A stretch of DNA of 64,000 nucleotides from JBBDJG01 sp040880005 (lineage in GTDB: Bacteria > Actinomycetota > Thermoleophilia > Solirubrobacterales > JBBDJG01). Positions 53,712-61,725 of this stretch are shown here, piece after piece (position 1 is the first letter of the stretch; every line of letters begins with the position of its first letter). The position numbers and the translations under genes were made by a program. The stretch covers positions 1 through 64,000 of the forward strand of contig JBBDJG010000028.1 of NCBI GenBank assembly GCA_040880005.1, in the 5' to 3' direction. The notes under the pieces were generated by a model. That model did no database searches and was not told the DNA's origin. It saw only the letters and a program-made list of their open reading frames with translations.

Positions 53712-54995
53712 GTGAGCGTTCGCGCGGGCCTCGTGATCACCGGCACCGAGCTGCTGTCGGGCCAGGTGCGTGACCGCAATGGCCCGTGGCTGGCCGAGCA
53801 GCTGGCCGGAATGGGCGTCGAGCTTGCGCACGTCGTCACCTGTGGCGACCGCCCGGACGACCTCGCGGCTGCGCTGCGGTTCATGAGCGAGGCGGGAGTG
53901 GCGCTGGTTGTGACCAGCGGTGGGCTTGGGCCAACCGCAGACGATCTGACGGCCGAGGTGGTCGCGCGGTTTGCCGGGCGGGAGATGGAGCTGGACGTCG
54001 ATCTGGAGCGTCGCATTGGTGAGATCGTTGCGCGCTTCGCCCGGCGCTGGAGGATCGACAACGAGGCGCTGGCGGTCGCGAACCGAAAGCAGGCGATGGT
54101 TCCCCGAGGCGCTGTCGCGCTCGACCCGGTCGGCACGGCTCCGGGGCTGGTCGTGCCGGCGGACGAGCAGACCGTCGTGGTGCTGCCCGGGCCGCCGCGC
54201 GAGTTGCAGGAGAGCTGGGCGCAGGCGGTCGAAACCAAGCCGTTTCGCGCCGTGCTCGCGGGGGCCGTTGCCTACGAGACGCGCATGCTGCGGATGTTCG
54301 GGCTTCCGGAGTCGGAGATCGCCGCGAGCCTGCGCGAGATCGGCGAGCAGATTGACCTCGAGTCACTGGAGATCACGACCTGCTTGCGCAGGGGCGAGCT
54401 GGAGGTGACGATACGCACCCCGCCGGGAGCTGCCGACGCGGCGGATCGTTTGGTCGCGCTGCTCGCCGGGCGTCACGGCGATGCCCTCTACTCGACCGAC
54501 GGCAGCAGAATCGAGGACCAGGTCGCCCGCCTGATGCGGGGCCGGCGGCTGGCCGTCGGCGAATCGTGCACGGGCGGCATGCTCGCCGCCCGTTTGACGG
54601 ATCGACCGGGAGCTTCGGAGTTCTTCGCGGGCGGCGTGGTCGCCTACTCCGATCGCGCCAAGTCCGAGCTGTTGGGCGTACCGGCCGAGGTGATCGACGC
54701 GCATGGGGCGGTGTCGGAGCAAGTGGCCGATGCGCTCGCCGACGGCGCCATCGAGCGGTTCGACGCGCAGGTCGGGATCGGCGTGACCGGCGTCGCGGGC
54801 CCCGGCGGCGGAACCGAGGACAAGCCCGTCGGTCGTGTGTGCTTCTGTGTCGTCGCACGCAACGGTACCGAGACCGAGCGCGTGACACGCGCACTCGACA
54901 TCCCCGGATCGCGCCCCGAGGTGCGCGATCGCTCCACGACCGTGGCGCTTCATCTATTGCGCCGGCTGCTCGTTGGCGAGGAAGTCCCGGCTTGA
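53712..54995 (+). CDS. cinA: CinA-family protein with nicotinamide-nucleotide amidase domain
   Basis: The 427-residue product has an N-terminal molybdopterin-binding-like COG1058 domain (GLVITGTELLSGQVRDRNG; VVTSGGLGPTADDLT) and a C-terminal PncC domain (VGESCTGGMLAARLTDRPG; IGVTGVAGPGGGTEDKPVG). It recycles NMN in NAD metabolism and is often found just upstream of recA, as here. The GTG start at 53712 puts the family motif at residue 8. Confidence 0.93.
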   Translation: MSVRAGLVITGTELLSGQVRDRNGPWLAEQLAGMGVELAHVVTCGDRPDDLAAALRFMSEAGVALVVTSGGLGPTADDLTAEVVARFAGREMELDVDLERRIGEIVARFARRWRIDNEALAVANRKQAMVPRGAVALDPVGTAPGLVVPADEQTVVVLPGPPRELQESWAQAVETKPFRAVLAGAVAYETRMLRMFGLPESEIAASLREIGEQIDLESLEITTCLRRGELEVTIRTPPGAADAADRLVALLAGRHGDALYSTDGSRIEDQVARLMRGRRLAVGESCTGGMLAARLTDRPGASEFFAGGVVAYSDRAKSELLGVPAEVIDAHGAVSEQVADALADGAIERFDAQVGIGVTGVAGPGGGTEDKPVGRVCFCVVARNGTETERVTRALDIPGSRPEVRDRSTTVALHLLRRLLVGEEVPA

Positions 54996-55045
54996 GCAAA
55001 GACCAACGGCCGCAGCGGGCGGGCAAAAACCTGGGAAGGCCGCGC

Positions 55046-55597
55046 ATGCGGCTGTTCGTCGCGCTCGAGCTGCCCGAGTCGTACCTGCTTGCGCTGTCGG
55101 TCTGGCGTGCGTCGATCTACGGTGAGCTGCGCGAGTTTCGCCTGCCCGACCTGCAGAATATGCACGTCACGCTGGTGTTCCTCGGCTACCAGGCCGAGCG
55201 CGACGCCGAACGGATCGCCGAGCTTTGCTTCGACTCGCCGCCAGGCGTGTTCGAGCTACGGCCAACGGGCGTCGGCGGCCTGCCACAGGCTCGGCCGCGA
55301 CTGCATGCGCTCGAGCTGGAGGATGCTGCCGGCGTTCTGGGCGCGTGGCAAAGCGAGATGTCGCAGCGGTTCGCCACAGCGAAGCTGTACAAGCCGGAAA
55401 AGCGCCCGTTTCGCCCGCACGTGACGCTCGCGCGGGCTCGACGGGGTCGCGAGTGTGAGGCGGCCGCAGCGCCGTTGCCGGCCCTGCCCGCTCGCTTGGG
55501 CAAGTCGTTTCGGGCCTCGAACGCCGTGCTCTTCAGGTCCACCTTGCTGCGCAGCGGTGCCGTGTACGAGCCGGTTGCGACGCTCGAGCTGAAATAG
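55046..55597 (+). CDS. thpR: RNA 2',3'-cyclic phosphodiesterase (2H family)
   Basis: The 183-residue product carries two HxT motifs: NMHVTLVFLG near residue 38 and RPHVTLARARRG near residue 125, the pair that forms the 2H active site. It starts MRLFVALELPESY. The ATG at 55046 is preceded by GGGAAGG at six bases, so I prefer it to the in-frame TTG at 54992 that overlaps cinA. It opens cyclic phosphates on RNA ends. Confidence 0.9.
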   Translation: MRLFVALELPESYLLALSVWRASIYGELREFRLPDLQNMHVTLVFLGYQAERDAERIAELCFDSPPGVFELRPTGVGGLPQARPRLHALELEDAAGVLGAWQSEMSQRFATAKLYKPEKRPFRPHVTLARARRGRECEAAAAPLPALPARLGKSFRASNAVLFRSTLLRSGAVYEPVATLELK

Positions 55598-55660
55598 TCA
55601 CTCGCGAGGCTTGTTCCATTACATGGCCCTGCGTAGCCTCGTTGGCTCCTGCGGGGGCCC

Positions 55661-55672
55661 GAACACCAGTTC
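55661..55672. promoter_or_regulatory. LexA-binding SOS box of recA
   Basis: GAACACCAGTTC is a perfect match to the Gram-positive SOS consensus GAAC-N4-GTTC, flanked by C and G to extend the palindrome. It lies 64 bases before the recA GTG, so recA should be derepressed on DNA damage. Confidence 0.85.
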
Positions 55673-55735
55673 GGTTTTCCATCCGGCGGTGCGCCTAAGG
55701 TGTCCTGCTTGCGAACTGAAACGAATGGAGAAGGC

Positions 55736-56920
55736 GTGGAAAAGGCAAAGAGCGCATCCAAGGCACCGAAAGAAGGAACGAAGAGGGCCGTGAAAGAGGT
55801 CGCCAGCGAGGGGAAGCGCGATTCTGGCAAGGACGGCGCGCTCAAGGCAGCACTCACGCAGATAGAGCGCGAGCACGGCCAGGGGTCGGTGATGAAGCTC
55901 GGCGACGATGCCTTCAAGGTCGCTGTCGCTGCGGTGCCAACCGGCGCGCTGTCGCTCGACCTCGCGCTCGGAGTCGGCGGCGTGCCGCGCGGTCGTATCG
56001 TGGAGATCTTCGGTCCCGAGGCCTCCGGCAAGACGACGCTGGTGTACGAGATCATTGCTCAAGCCCAGAAGCTCGGCGGCGTCTGCGCCTTCATCGACGC
56101 CGAGCACGCGATCGACCCGATCTACGCGCGCCGCATCGGCGTCGACGTGGACGAGCTGCTGGTCTCGCAGCCCGACTACGGCGAGCAGGCGCTCGAGATC
56201 GCCGACGTGCTGATTCGCTCCGGCGCGATCGACGTCGTCGCGATCGATTCGGTCGCGGCGCTCACGCCGCGCGCCGAGCTGGAAGGCGCCATGGAAGACC
56301 AGACGGTCGGCCTGCAAGCGCGTCTGATGTCCAAGGCGCTGCGCAAGCTGGCCGGCAACCTCAACCGCGCCAACACGGTCTGCCTGTTCACGAACCAGAT
56401 CCGCGAGAAGATCGGGGTCATGTTCGGGTCGAACGAGACCCAGCCCGGTGGCCGGGCGCTCAAGTTCTACTCGTCGCAGCGCATCGACATGCGCCGTATC
56501 GAAACGCTGAAGGAAGGAACCGAAGCCGTTGGCAACCGGGTGCGGGTGAAGGTCGTCAAGAACAAGGTCGCTGCACCGTTCAGGCAGGCGGAGTTCGACA
56601 TCGAGTACGGGCTCGGATTCTCCTCGGAAGGATGTCTGATCGACCTCGGCGTGGAGCACGACATCGTGCAGAAGTCCGGGGCGTTCTTCAGCTACGACGG
56701 CGAGCGTCTGGGACAGGGCCGCAACAACGCCAAGGCGTTCTTGACTGAGCACAGCGACATTGCCCGCCAGATCGAGCAGAAGATCTACCAGGCGCTCGGG
56801 ATCGAGCGAATCGCTGCGGGGCCCGCGGTGGACACCGCCGCTCCCAACGGCGCGGCACCCGAGTCGGCCGGGGCGCCCGAGCCGCCCGAGTCGGCCGGGG
56901 CGCAGCGCAAGGCCGCGTAG
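55736..56920 (+). CDS. recA: Recombinase RecA
   Basis: The 394-residue protein has the Walker A GPEASGKTTLVYEI near residue 97, FIDAEHAIDPIYA, and the L2-region FTNQIREKIGVMFGSNETQPGG near residue 225. It forms filaments on single-stranded DNA for repair and to trigger LexA cleavage. The N-terminus has a basic Lys/Ala-rich extension of about 30 residues. The C-terminus carries a 9-residue duplication (PESAGAPEP, then PESAGA) from a 19-bp direct repeat. The start is GTG with GGAGAAGG upstream. No recX follows. Confidence 0.97.
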   Translation: MEKAKSASKAPKEGTKRAVKEVASEGKRDSGKDGALKAALTQIEREHGQGSVMKLGDDAFKVAVAAVPTGALSLDLALGVGGVPRGRIVEIFGPEASGKTTLVYEIIAQAQKLGGVCAFIDAEHAIDPIYARRIGVDVDELLVSQPDYGEQALEIADVLIRSGAIDVVAIDSVAALTPRAELEGAMEDQTVGLQARLMSKALRKLAGNLNRANTVCLFTNQIREKIGVMFGSNETQPGGRALKFYSSQRIDMRRIETLKEGTEAVGNRVRVKVVKNKVAAPFRQAEFDIEYGLGFSSEGCLIDLGVEHDIVQKSGAFFSYDGERLGQGRNNAKAFLTEHSDIARQIEQKIYQALGIERIAAGPAVDTAAPNGAAPESAGAPEPPESAGAQRKAA

Positions 56921-57006
56921 AGGGCAGAGAGCCGGATTCGCTCAGGACATAGTTGGGGCTGCCGAATGATCCTGTGATGGATCGGCGCCCGCGACGTAGT
57001 ACAGGT

Positions 57007-57346
57007 ATGAACGAGACTGCCGCAGCGGCCCTGCCGGCGCTGGAAGCGCCGGAGTTGAGCTTCGAGGCTCTGTACCGATCGAGTCGCGACGAGCGGCGAC
57101 GGGGTCCAGTCCGGGGCGACGCTCGAGCTTCGTATTCCCTCCGCGCGCGTGCAGGACGCGCTCGCCGATCTTTCCCAACTGGCGCACGTGCGCGAGCGCA
57201 GCCAGAGCACGGCGGACATCACCTCAGACTTCGTGTCGGTGCGGGCCCGGATCGGCCGTGCCCAGCGCGAGCGGGCGCTGGCTCGCAGGAGCAGGTCGCG
57301 TCTCCGGAACGGGACCCGGCCGAACGCTAACCTAGTAGCGCGATGA
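57007..57346 (+). pseudogene. Fused remnant of an ECF sigma factor start and a DUF4349 gene
   Basis: ATG 57007 opens a frame reading NETAAAALPALEAPELSFEA then LYR, which looks like the start of an ECF sigma factor. From about 57080, one frame over, the DNA reads VATSGDGVQSGATLELRIPS, ARVQDALADLSQLAHVRERS and QSTADITSDFVSVRARIGRA, a clear piece of DUF4349. Both are broken and joined with the intervening DNA lost. The remnant occupies most of the 420-bp recA-miaB gap and ends in the miaB start codon. The first 86 bases of the gap show nothing notable. Confidence 0.6.
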
Positions 57347-58668
57347 AGCGCTACCACGTCACGACCTTCGGCTGCCAGATGAACGAGCACGATTCCGAGC
57401 GCATGAAGGGGATGCTCGAGGCGCTCGGCTACGAGCAGGCGGGCGAGCGTAACGACGCGGATCTGATCCTCTTCAACACCTGCTCGATCCGCGAGTCGGC
57501 CGACAATCGCCTGATCGGCAACCTCGGTGAGGCCAAGCGGCTGAAAGCCGAGCATCCCGATCGATTGGTGGGGGTCGGAGGATGCTGGTCACAGTCGCTC
57601 AAGGACGAGGTGTTCGAACGATTTCCGTTCGTGGACGTGGCTTTCGGCCCGAGCCAGATCGACAAACTCGGCGAGTTCCTCCAGGCCGATGACCTCTCCG
57701 CTCAGGGCTACTTCGAGTTCGAGGGCTTCGCGGGCGACCTGCCGATGAAGCGCGAGCGCCCGTACCAGGCCTGGGTGCAGGTCTCCGTCGGCTGCAACTG
57801 CGTGTGTTCGTACTGCATCGTGCCCTCGACACGCGGGCGCGAGCGCAGTCGCAGCCCCGCCGATCTGGTGGCGGAGGTCGAAAGGCTTGCGGTGGACGGA
57901 GTCAAGGAGATAACGCTGCTCGGCCAGAACGTCAACTCCTACGGCCGCGACCTGTCAAAGGACGAGCGCATCGACTTTGCCGACCTGCTCACCCTGATCG
58001 ACGCCGTCGAGGGCATCGAGCGCATCCGTTACACGAGCCCGCACCCGAAGGACGTACGCGAAAAGCTCGTTCGCGCCCATCTGGAGCTTCCCACCGTGTG
58101 CGAGCACATTCACCTCCCCCTGCAGTCGGGTTCGAGCCGCATCCTCAAGGCAATGCGCCGGACATACGATCGCGGTCGCTACATGCAGCGCGTGGCAATG
58201 ATCCGCGAGCAGTTGCCCGACTGCGCGCTGACGACAGACATCATCGTTGGCTTCCCCGGTGAAACCGACGAGGACTTCGAGCAGACGCTGGAGGTCGTGA
58301 GCGAGGTCGGCTACGACTCCGCGTTCACCTTCGTCTTCTCGGCGCGGAGGGAGACCGAGGCGGCCGGTTTGGCGGGTCAGATCGCGCACCCGGTAAAGCG
58401 GGAGCGCATGGAGCGCCTCGTGGAGTTGGTGCAGCGTCGCGCGCTGGAACGGGGCAGGCGGTTCGTCGGAACCCGGCAGGAAGTGCTGGTCGAGGGAACA
58501 AGCCGCACCGACCCGGCGAAACTGCGCGGTCGCACGCGTCACAACAAGACTGTCAACTTCAGCGGCACGGCGATCGCCGGCGAGCTCGCTTTCGTGGACA
58601 TCACCGCGGCCACATCGACGACGCTGGCTGGCGAGCAGTCGCTGGTCGCGGCCTCCGCAGCTCCGTGA
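57343..58668 (+). CDS. miaB: tRNA-2-methylthio-N6-isopentenyladenosine synthase
   Basis: The 441-residue radical SAM enzyme has the N-terminal UPF0004 cluster cysteines (TTFGCQMNEHDSERM; NTCSIRESA; VGGCWSQ), the radical SAM CxxxCxxC in CNCVCSYCIVPSTRGRE near residue 150, and a C-terminal TRAM domain (VGTRQEVLVEGTSRTDP). It adds a methylthio group to position 37 of tRNAs already modified by MiaA, whose gene follows with an overlap. Confidence 0.96.
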   Translation: MKRYHVTTFGCQMNEHDSERMKGMLEALGYEQAGERNDADLILFNTCSIRESADNRLIGNLGEAKRLKAEHPDRLVGVGGCWSQSLKDEVFERFPFVDVAFGPSQIDKLGEFLQADDLSAQGYFEFEGFAGDLPMKRERPYQAWVQVSVGCNCVCSYCIVPSTRGRERSRSPADLVAEVERLAVDGVKEITLLGQNVNSYGRDLSKDERIDFADLLTLIDAVEGIERIRYTSPHPKDVREKLVRAHLELPTVCEHIHLPLQSGSSRILKAMRRTYDRGRYMQRVAMIREQLPDCALTTDIIVGFPGETDEDFEQTLEVVSEVGYDSAFTFVFSARRETEAAGLAGQIAHPVKRERMERLVELVQRRALERGRRFVGTRQEVLVEGTSRTDPAKLRGRTRHNKTVNFSGTAIAGELAFVDITAATSTTLAGEQSLVAASAAP

Positions 58669-59570
58669 TCGCGCTGTTCGGCCCGACGGGTGTGGGCAAG
58701 ACGCAGACGGCGATCGAGCTGGCCGCGCTGCTGCGCGAGCGTGGCGAGGACCCGGTCGCGATCTCGGCCGACGCGATCCAGGTCTACCGCGGGCTCGATC
58801 TGCTGTCCGGCAAGCCGTCCGCCGAGCAGCTCGACCAGCTCGAGCACAGGCTGCTTTCGTTCGTGCCGCTGAACGAGGAATACAGCGCCGGACAGTTCGC
58901 GGCCGCCGCCCATGCCGAGATCGACGAGGCGCTCGCGGCCGGTCGCACGCCGATCGTGGTCGGCGGAACCGGGTTGTATCTGCGCGCGGCGTTGACCGAG
59001 CTGGAACTGAAGCCGCCGCCGCAGGCGGGACTGCGCGAAGACATCGAGCGTGACATGGCGCAAATCGGCGCGCAGCGCATGCATGGGCTGCTTTCCGAAG
59101 ACACGGCTGGCTCCGTTCATCCCAATGATCGCAAGCGGATTGTTCGTGCGCTCGAGTTGGAGCGTATGGGAGAGCGCCCCTATACGCGGTCGGACCAACT
59201 GTGGTCGGACGAGCTGCGCCGGCCCGCATCGCTGTTCGGCATCGTCGCCGAGCGCGATCCGCTCGCCGCGCGGGTGTCGCAGCGTGTGGACGAGATGCTG
59301 TCGCAGGGAGCGGCTGGAGAGGTGGAGCAGGCGATCGAGCTGGGCATCTCCAGGACGGCGCGCAAGGCGCTCGGCTTCCGCGAGCTGGCCGCGTACGCTG
59401 CGGGCGACGTCGAGCGCGACGAGGTTGCGGCGGAGATCACGCGCAGGCACCTCGCCTACGCCAAGCGCCAGATGACCTGGATGCGCAAGCTGGCCGGCGT
59501 GGAGATCGTCGATCGCTCGGAGATGACGGATGCCGACGCGGCGCACGTCGTGCTGGCGGCGGTCGCATAA
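58665..59570 (+). CDS. miaA: tRNA dimethylallyltransferase
   Basis: The 301-residue enzyme starts VIALFGPTGVGKTQTAIELA with its P-loop, then ISADAIQVYRGLDLLSGKPS and VVGGTGLYLRAAL near residue 100. Later KALGFRELAAY and RRHLAYAKRQMTWMRKL match the family. It puts dimethylallyl on A37 of tRNAs reading UNN codons. The start is GTG in a GTGA overlap with miaB. Confidence 0.95.
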   Translation: MIALFGPTGVGKTQTAIELAALLRERGEDPVAISADAIQVYRGLDLLSGKPSAEQLDQLEHRLLSFVPLNEEYSAGQFAAAAHAEIDEALAAGRTPIVVGGTGLYLRAALTELELKPPPQAGLREDIERDMAQIGAQRMHGLLSEDTAGSVHPNDRKRIVRALELERMGERPYTRSDQLWSDELRRPASLFGIVAERDPLAARVSQRVDEMLSQGAAGEVEQAIELGISRTARKALGFRELAAYAAGDVERDEVAAEITRRHLAYAKRQMTWMRKLAGVEIVDRSEMTDADAAHVVLAAVA

Positions 59571-59582
59571 ACTGCGCGCTCC

Positions 59583-60440
59583 TTGACCCTCGCCTTCGAA
59601 AAGTGGCAGGCGCTCGGCAACGACTACATGATCGTGGAGCAGGAATCGCTCCCGTTCGCCCTGACGCCCGCGCGCGTGCGGATGATGTGCGCGCCTCACT
59701 TCGGTTGCGCTTCCGATGGGGTGCTGCTGCTGGCGCGCCCCGACGACGAGCGTCACGTGGCGCGCCTGCGAATCTTCAACCCCGACGGATCGGAGGCCGA
59801 GCTGTCGGGAAACGGCGCCCGCGAGGCGGCTCTGTATCTGCACCGCCGCGGCTGGACCGATGCCGGCAGCTTTTCGATCGTGACCGACGCCGGCGAGATA
59901 ACGCCGACGATCACGTCCGAGCGCACCTGCCGGATGGAGATCGGGCGCGCGACGCTGAGGTCCGCGGACTTCCCCTCGGGCGGTGCCGACGGCAAAGGCA
60001 CGGTGGTGGCCGACGGCCGCGAGTTTGCCTTTCAGCACGTCCACGTGGGCAACCCTCAGTGCGTGATCGACGTCGGCGAGGAGCTCGGCAGTATCGACCT
60101 GGCGCGCTTCGGGCCGGGGATCGAGTCGAACGAGCTGTTCCCGAACCGAACCAACGTGTCCTTCGTTCGCACCGCGGGGCCCGGCCAGCTGCGCGCCCGC
60201 ATCTTCGAGCGCGGCGTCGGCGAGACGTTGTCGTCGGGCACGGGTGCGTCGGGAGCGGCGGTGGCGAGCGTCGTCGGTGGGCGGGCGAGCACGCCCGTGA
60301 CCGTGACGCTGGACGGTGGGCAGTTGGAGGTGGAGGTCTCGGACCAGCTCGACGTGACGCTGAGCGGATGGGCGGAGCACGTCTTCTCGGGCAGCTTGTC
60401 GGAGGACCTCGTGCGAGCGCTGGAGCAGGCAGATGACTAG
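59583..60440 (+). CDS. dapF: Diaminopimelate epimerase-like protein with Ser at both catalytic Cys positions
   Basis: The 285-residue product aligns with DapF throughout: FEKWQALGNDYMIVEQE, FNPDGSEAELSGNGAREA, VHVGNPQCVIDV, NRTNVSFVRT and ERGVGETLSSGTGASGAAVA. In known DapF the acid/base pair are cysteines in CGNG and ACGxGA. Here these are Ser75 (LSGNGAR) and Ser218 (SSGTGAS). The rest of the pocket, including the asparagines and GNPQC, looks intact. It lies between miaA and dapL, which supports a diaminopimelate role. Whether it still epimerises LL-DAP is open. The start is TTG. Confidence 0.88.
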   Translation: MTLAFEKWQALGNDYMIVEQESLPFALTPARVRMMCAPHFGCASDGVLLLARPDDERHVARLRIFNPDGSEAELSGNGAREAALYLHRRGWTDAGSFSIVTDAGEITPTITSERTCRMEIGRATLRSADFPSGGADGKGTVVADGREFAFQHVHVGNPQCVIDVGEELGSIDLARFGPGIESNELFPNRTNVSFVRTAGPGQLRARIFERGVGETLSSGTGASGAAVASVVGGRASTPVTVTLDGGQLEVEVSDQLDVTLSGWAEHVFSGSLSEDLVRALEQADD

Positions 60441-60464
60441 CCCGCTCGGCAGTGAGGAGGCACG

Positions 60465-61628
60465 ATGAAACCGGCCAAGCGCCTCGATCGGATCGCTCCC
60501 TACATGTTCGCCGAGCTGGAGAAGCGCATCGCGGCGAAGCGCGAGCAGGGCACCGACGTGATCTCGCTGGGAATCGGGGATCCGGATCTGCCGACCCCAC
60601 GCCACATCATCGAGGCGATGATCTCTGCGCTGAATGACCCGGGCACGCACCAGTATCCAACCAACCGTGGCCGTGGGGAGTTCCGCGAGGCGGTGGCCGC
60701 GTTCTACCGGTCGCGCTTCGGCGTCACGCTCGACCCGGCGACCCAGGTGATCCCCGCGATCGGCGGCAAGGAGTGCATCTACAACATCAACTTCGCCTAC
60801 CTCGACGCGGGCGACGCCGCCCTTGCGAGCGATCCCGGATATCCCGTCTATACCGGTGGTCCCTTGCTGGCCGGCGGTGAGCCGGTGTTGATGCCGCTCC
60901 TGCCGGAGCGATCCTTTGCGCCCGACCTCGGCGCGATTCCCGCGGAGAAGCTGGAGCGCGCGCGGGTGATGTTCCTGAACTATCCGAACAATCCCACCGG
61001 CGCGATCGTGCCCGTCGGGTTGTTCGAGCAGGTCGTCGCCTTCGCGCGCGAGCACGACCTCCTGGTCGTGCACGACAACGCCTACTCCGAGCTGACCTAC
61101 GACGGCTACGTCGCGCCGAGCTTTCTTGCCACCGAAGGCGCGCTCGACGTCGGAGTGGAGGTCTTTTCCCTTTCCAAGTCGTACAACATGACCGGCTGGC
61201 GCTGCGCCGCGATCGCCGGCAACGAGCAGGCGATCGAGACCTACTGGAAGCTCAAGACGAATGTGGACTCGGGCCTGTTCGAGGCGATCCAGCTCGCCGG
61301 TGCCGCGGCGCTGTCGGGGCCGCAGGACTGCGTCGAGCAGATGTGCGCGATCTACGCCCGGCGCCGCGACCTGGTGCTCGGCGCGCTGGCCGACATCGGC
61401 ATCGACCTGGAGCCACCGAAGGGCACGATCTATATCTGGGCCCCGGTCCCGGAAGGACACAGCTCGGCTTCATTTGCCGAGCAGGTGCTGGAGCGCTCGG
61501 CGGTCGTGGTGTCGCCCGGCTCGACCTACGGGCCTCACGGGGAGGGCTTCTTCCGCATCTCGCTGACCGTTGCCGACGACCGGCTCGCCGAGGCGGTCGA
61601 GCGCATGCGCGACAGCCTCGGTGGTTAG
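60465..61628 (+). CDS. dapL: LL-diaminopimelate aminotransferase (class I PLP enzyme)
   Basis: The 387-residue enzyme starts RLDRIAPYMFAELEKRIA and has GIGDPDLPTP, FLNYPNNPTGAIVP near residue 170, and the PLP lysine in FSLSKSYNMTGWRCAAIAGN near residue 238. It fits the DapL2 type, which makes LL-DAP directly from tetrahydrodipicolinate. The setting right after dapF supports that over a general aspartate-type aminotransferase. GAGGAGG precedes the ATG. Confidence 0.85.
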   Translation: MKPAKRLDRIAPYMFAELEKRIAAKREQGTDVISLGIGDPDLPTPRHIIEAMISALNDPGTHQYPTNRGRGEFREAVAAFYRSRFGVTLDPATQVIPAIGGKECIYNINFAYLDAGDAALASDPGYPVYTGGPLLAGGEPVLMPLLPERSFAPDLGAIPAEKLERARVMFLNYPNNPTGAIVPVGLFEQVVAFAREHDLLVVHDNAYSELTYDGYVAPSFLATEGALDVGVEVFSLSKSYNMTGWRCAAIAGNEQAIETYWKLKTNVDSGLFEAIQLAGAAALSGPQDCVEQMCAIYARRRDLVLGALADIGIDLEPPKGTIYIWAPVPEGHSSASFAEQVLERSAVVVSPGSTYGPHGEGFFRISLTVADDRLAEAVERMRDSLGG

Positions 61629-61653
61629 CTGCCCGCCGCGTAGAACGAACAAC

Positions 61654-61673
61654 GAGGGGGCTTCGCCCCCTTC
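61654..61673 (+). terminator. Intrinsic terminator-like hairpin after dapL
   Basis: GGGGGCTTCGCCCCC forms a strong stem with a tight loop, extended by an A-T pair and followed by TTC. The T run is short. A second weaker hairpin CCCTC/GAGGG follows. It should end the miaB-dapL transcript. Confidence 0.7.
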
Positions 61674-61713
61674 GATACCCCCTCACGTGCGAGGGTCGGC
61701 CCACGGCCGCCCC

Positions 61714-61719
61714 TAGAAT
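61714..61719 (+). promoter_or_regulatory. -10 box of hflX
   Basis: TAGAAT stands seven bases before the GTG of hflX, which has no ribosome-binding site. The transcript probably starts at the GTG, leaderless. Confidence 0.5.
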
Positions 61720-61725
61720 GAGATT

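Noticed and set aside
58539..61460. An open frame of over 900 codons antisense to miaA, dapF and dapL
   Set aside because: The forward-strand genes have clear motifs and coupled starts; the antisense frame has random-looking composition.
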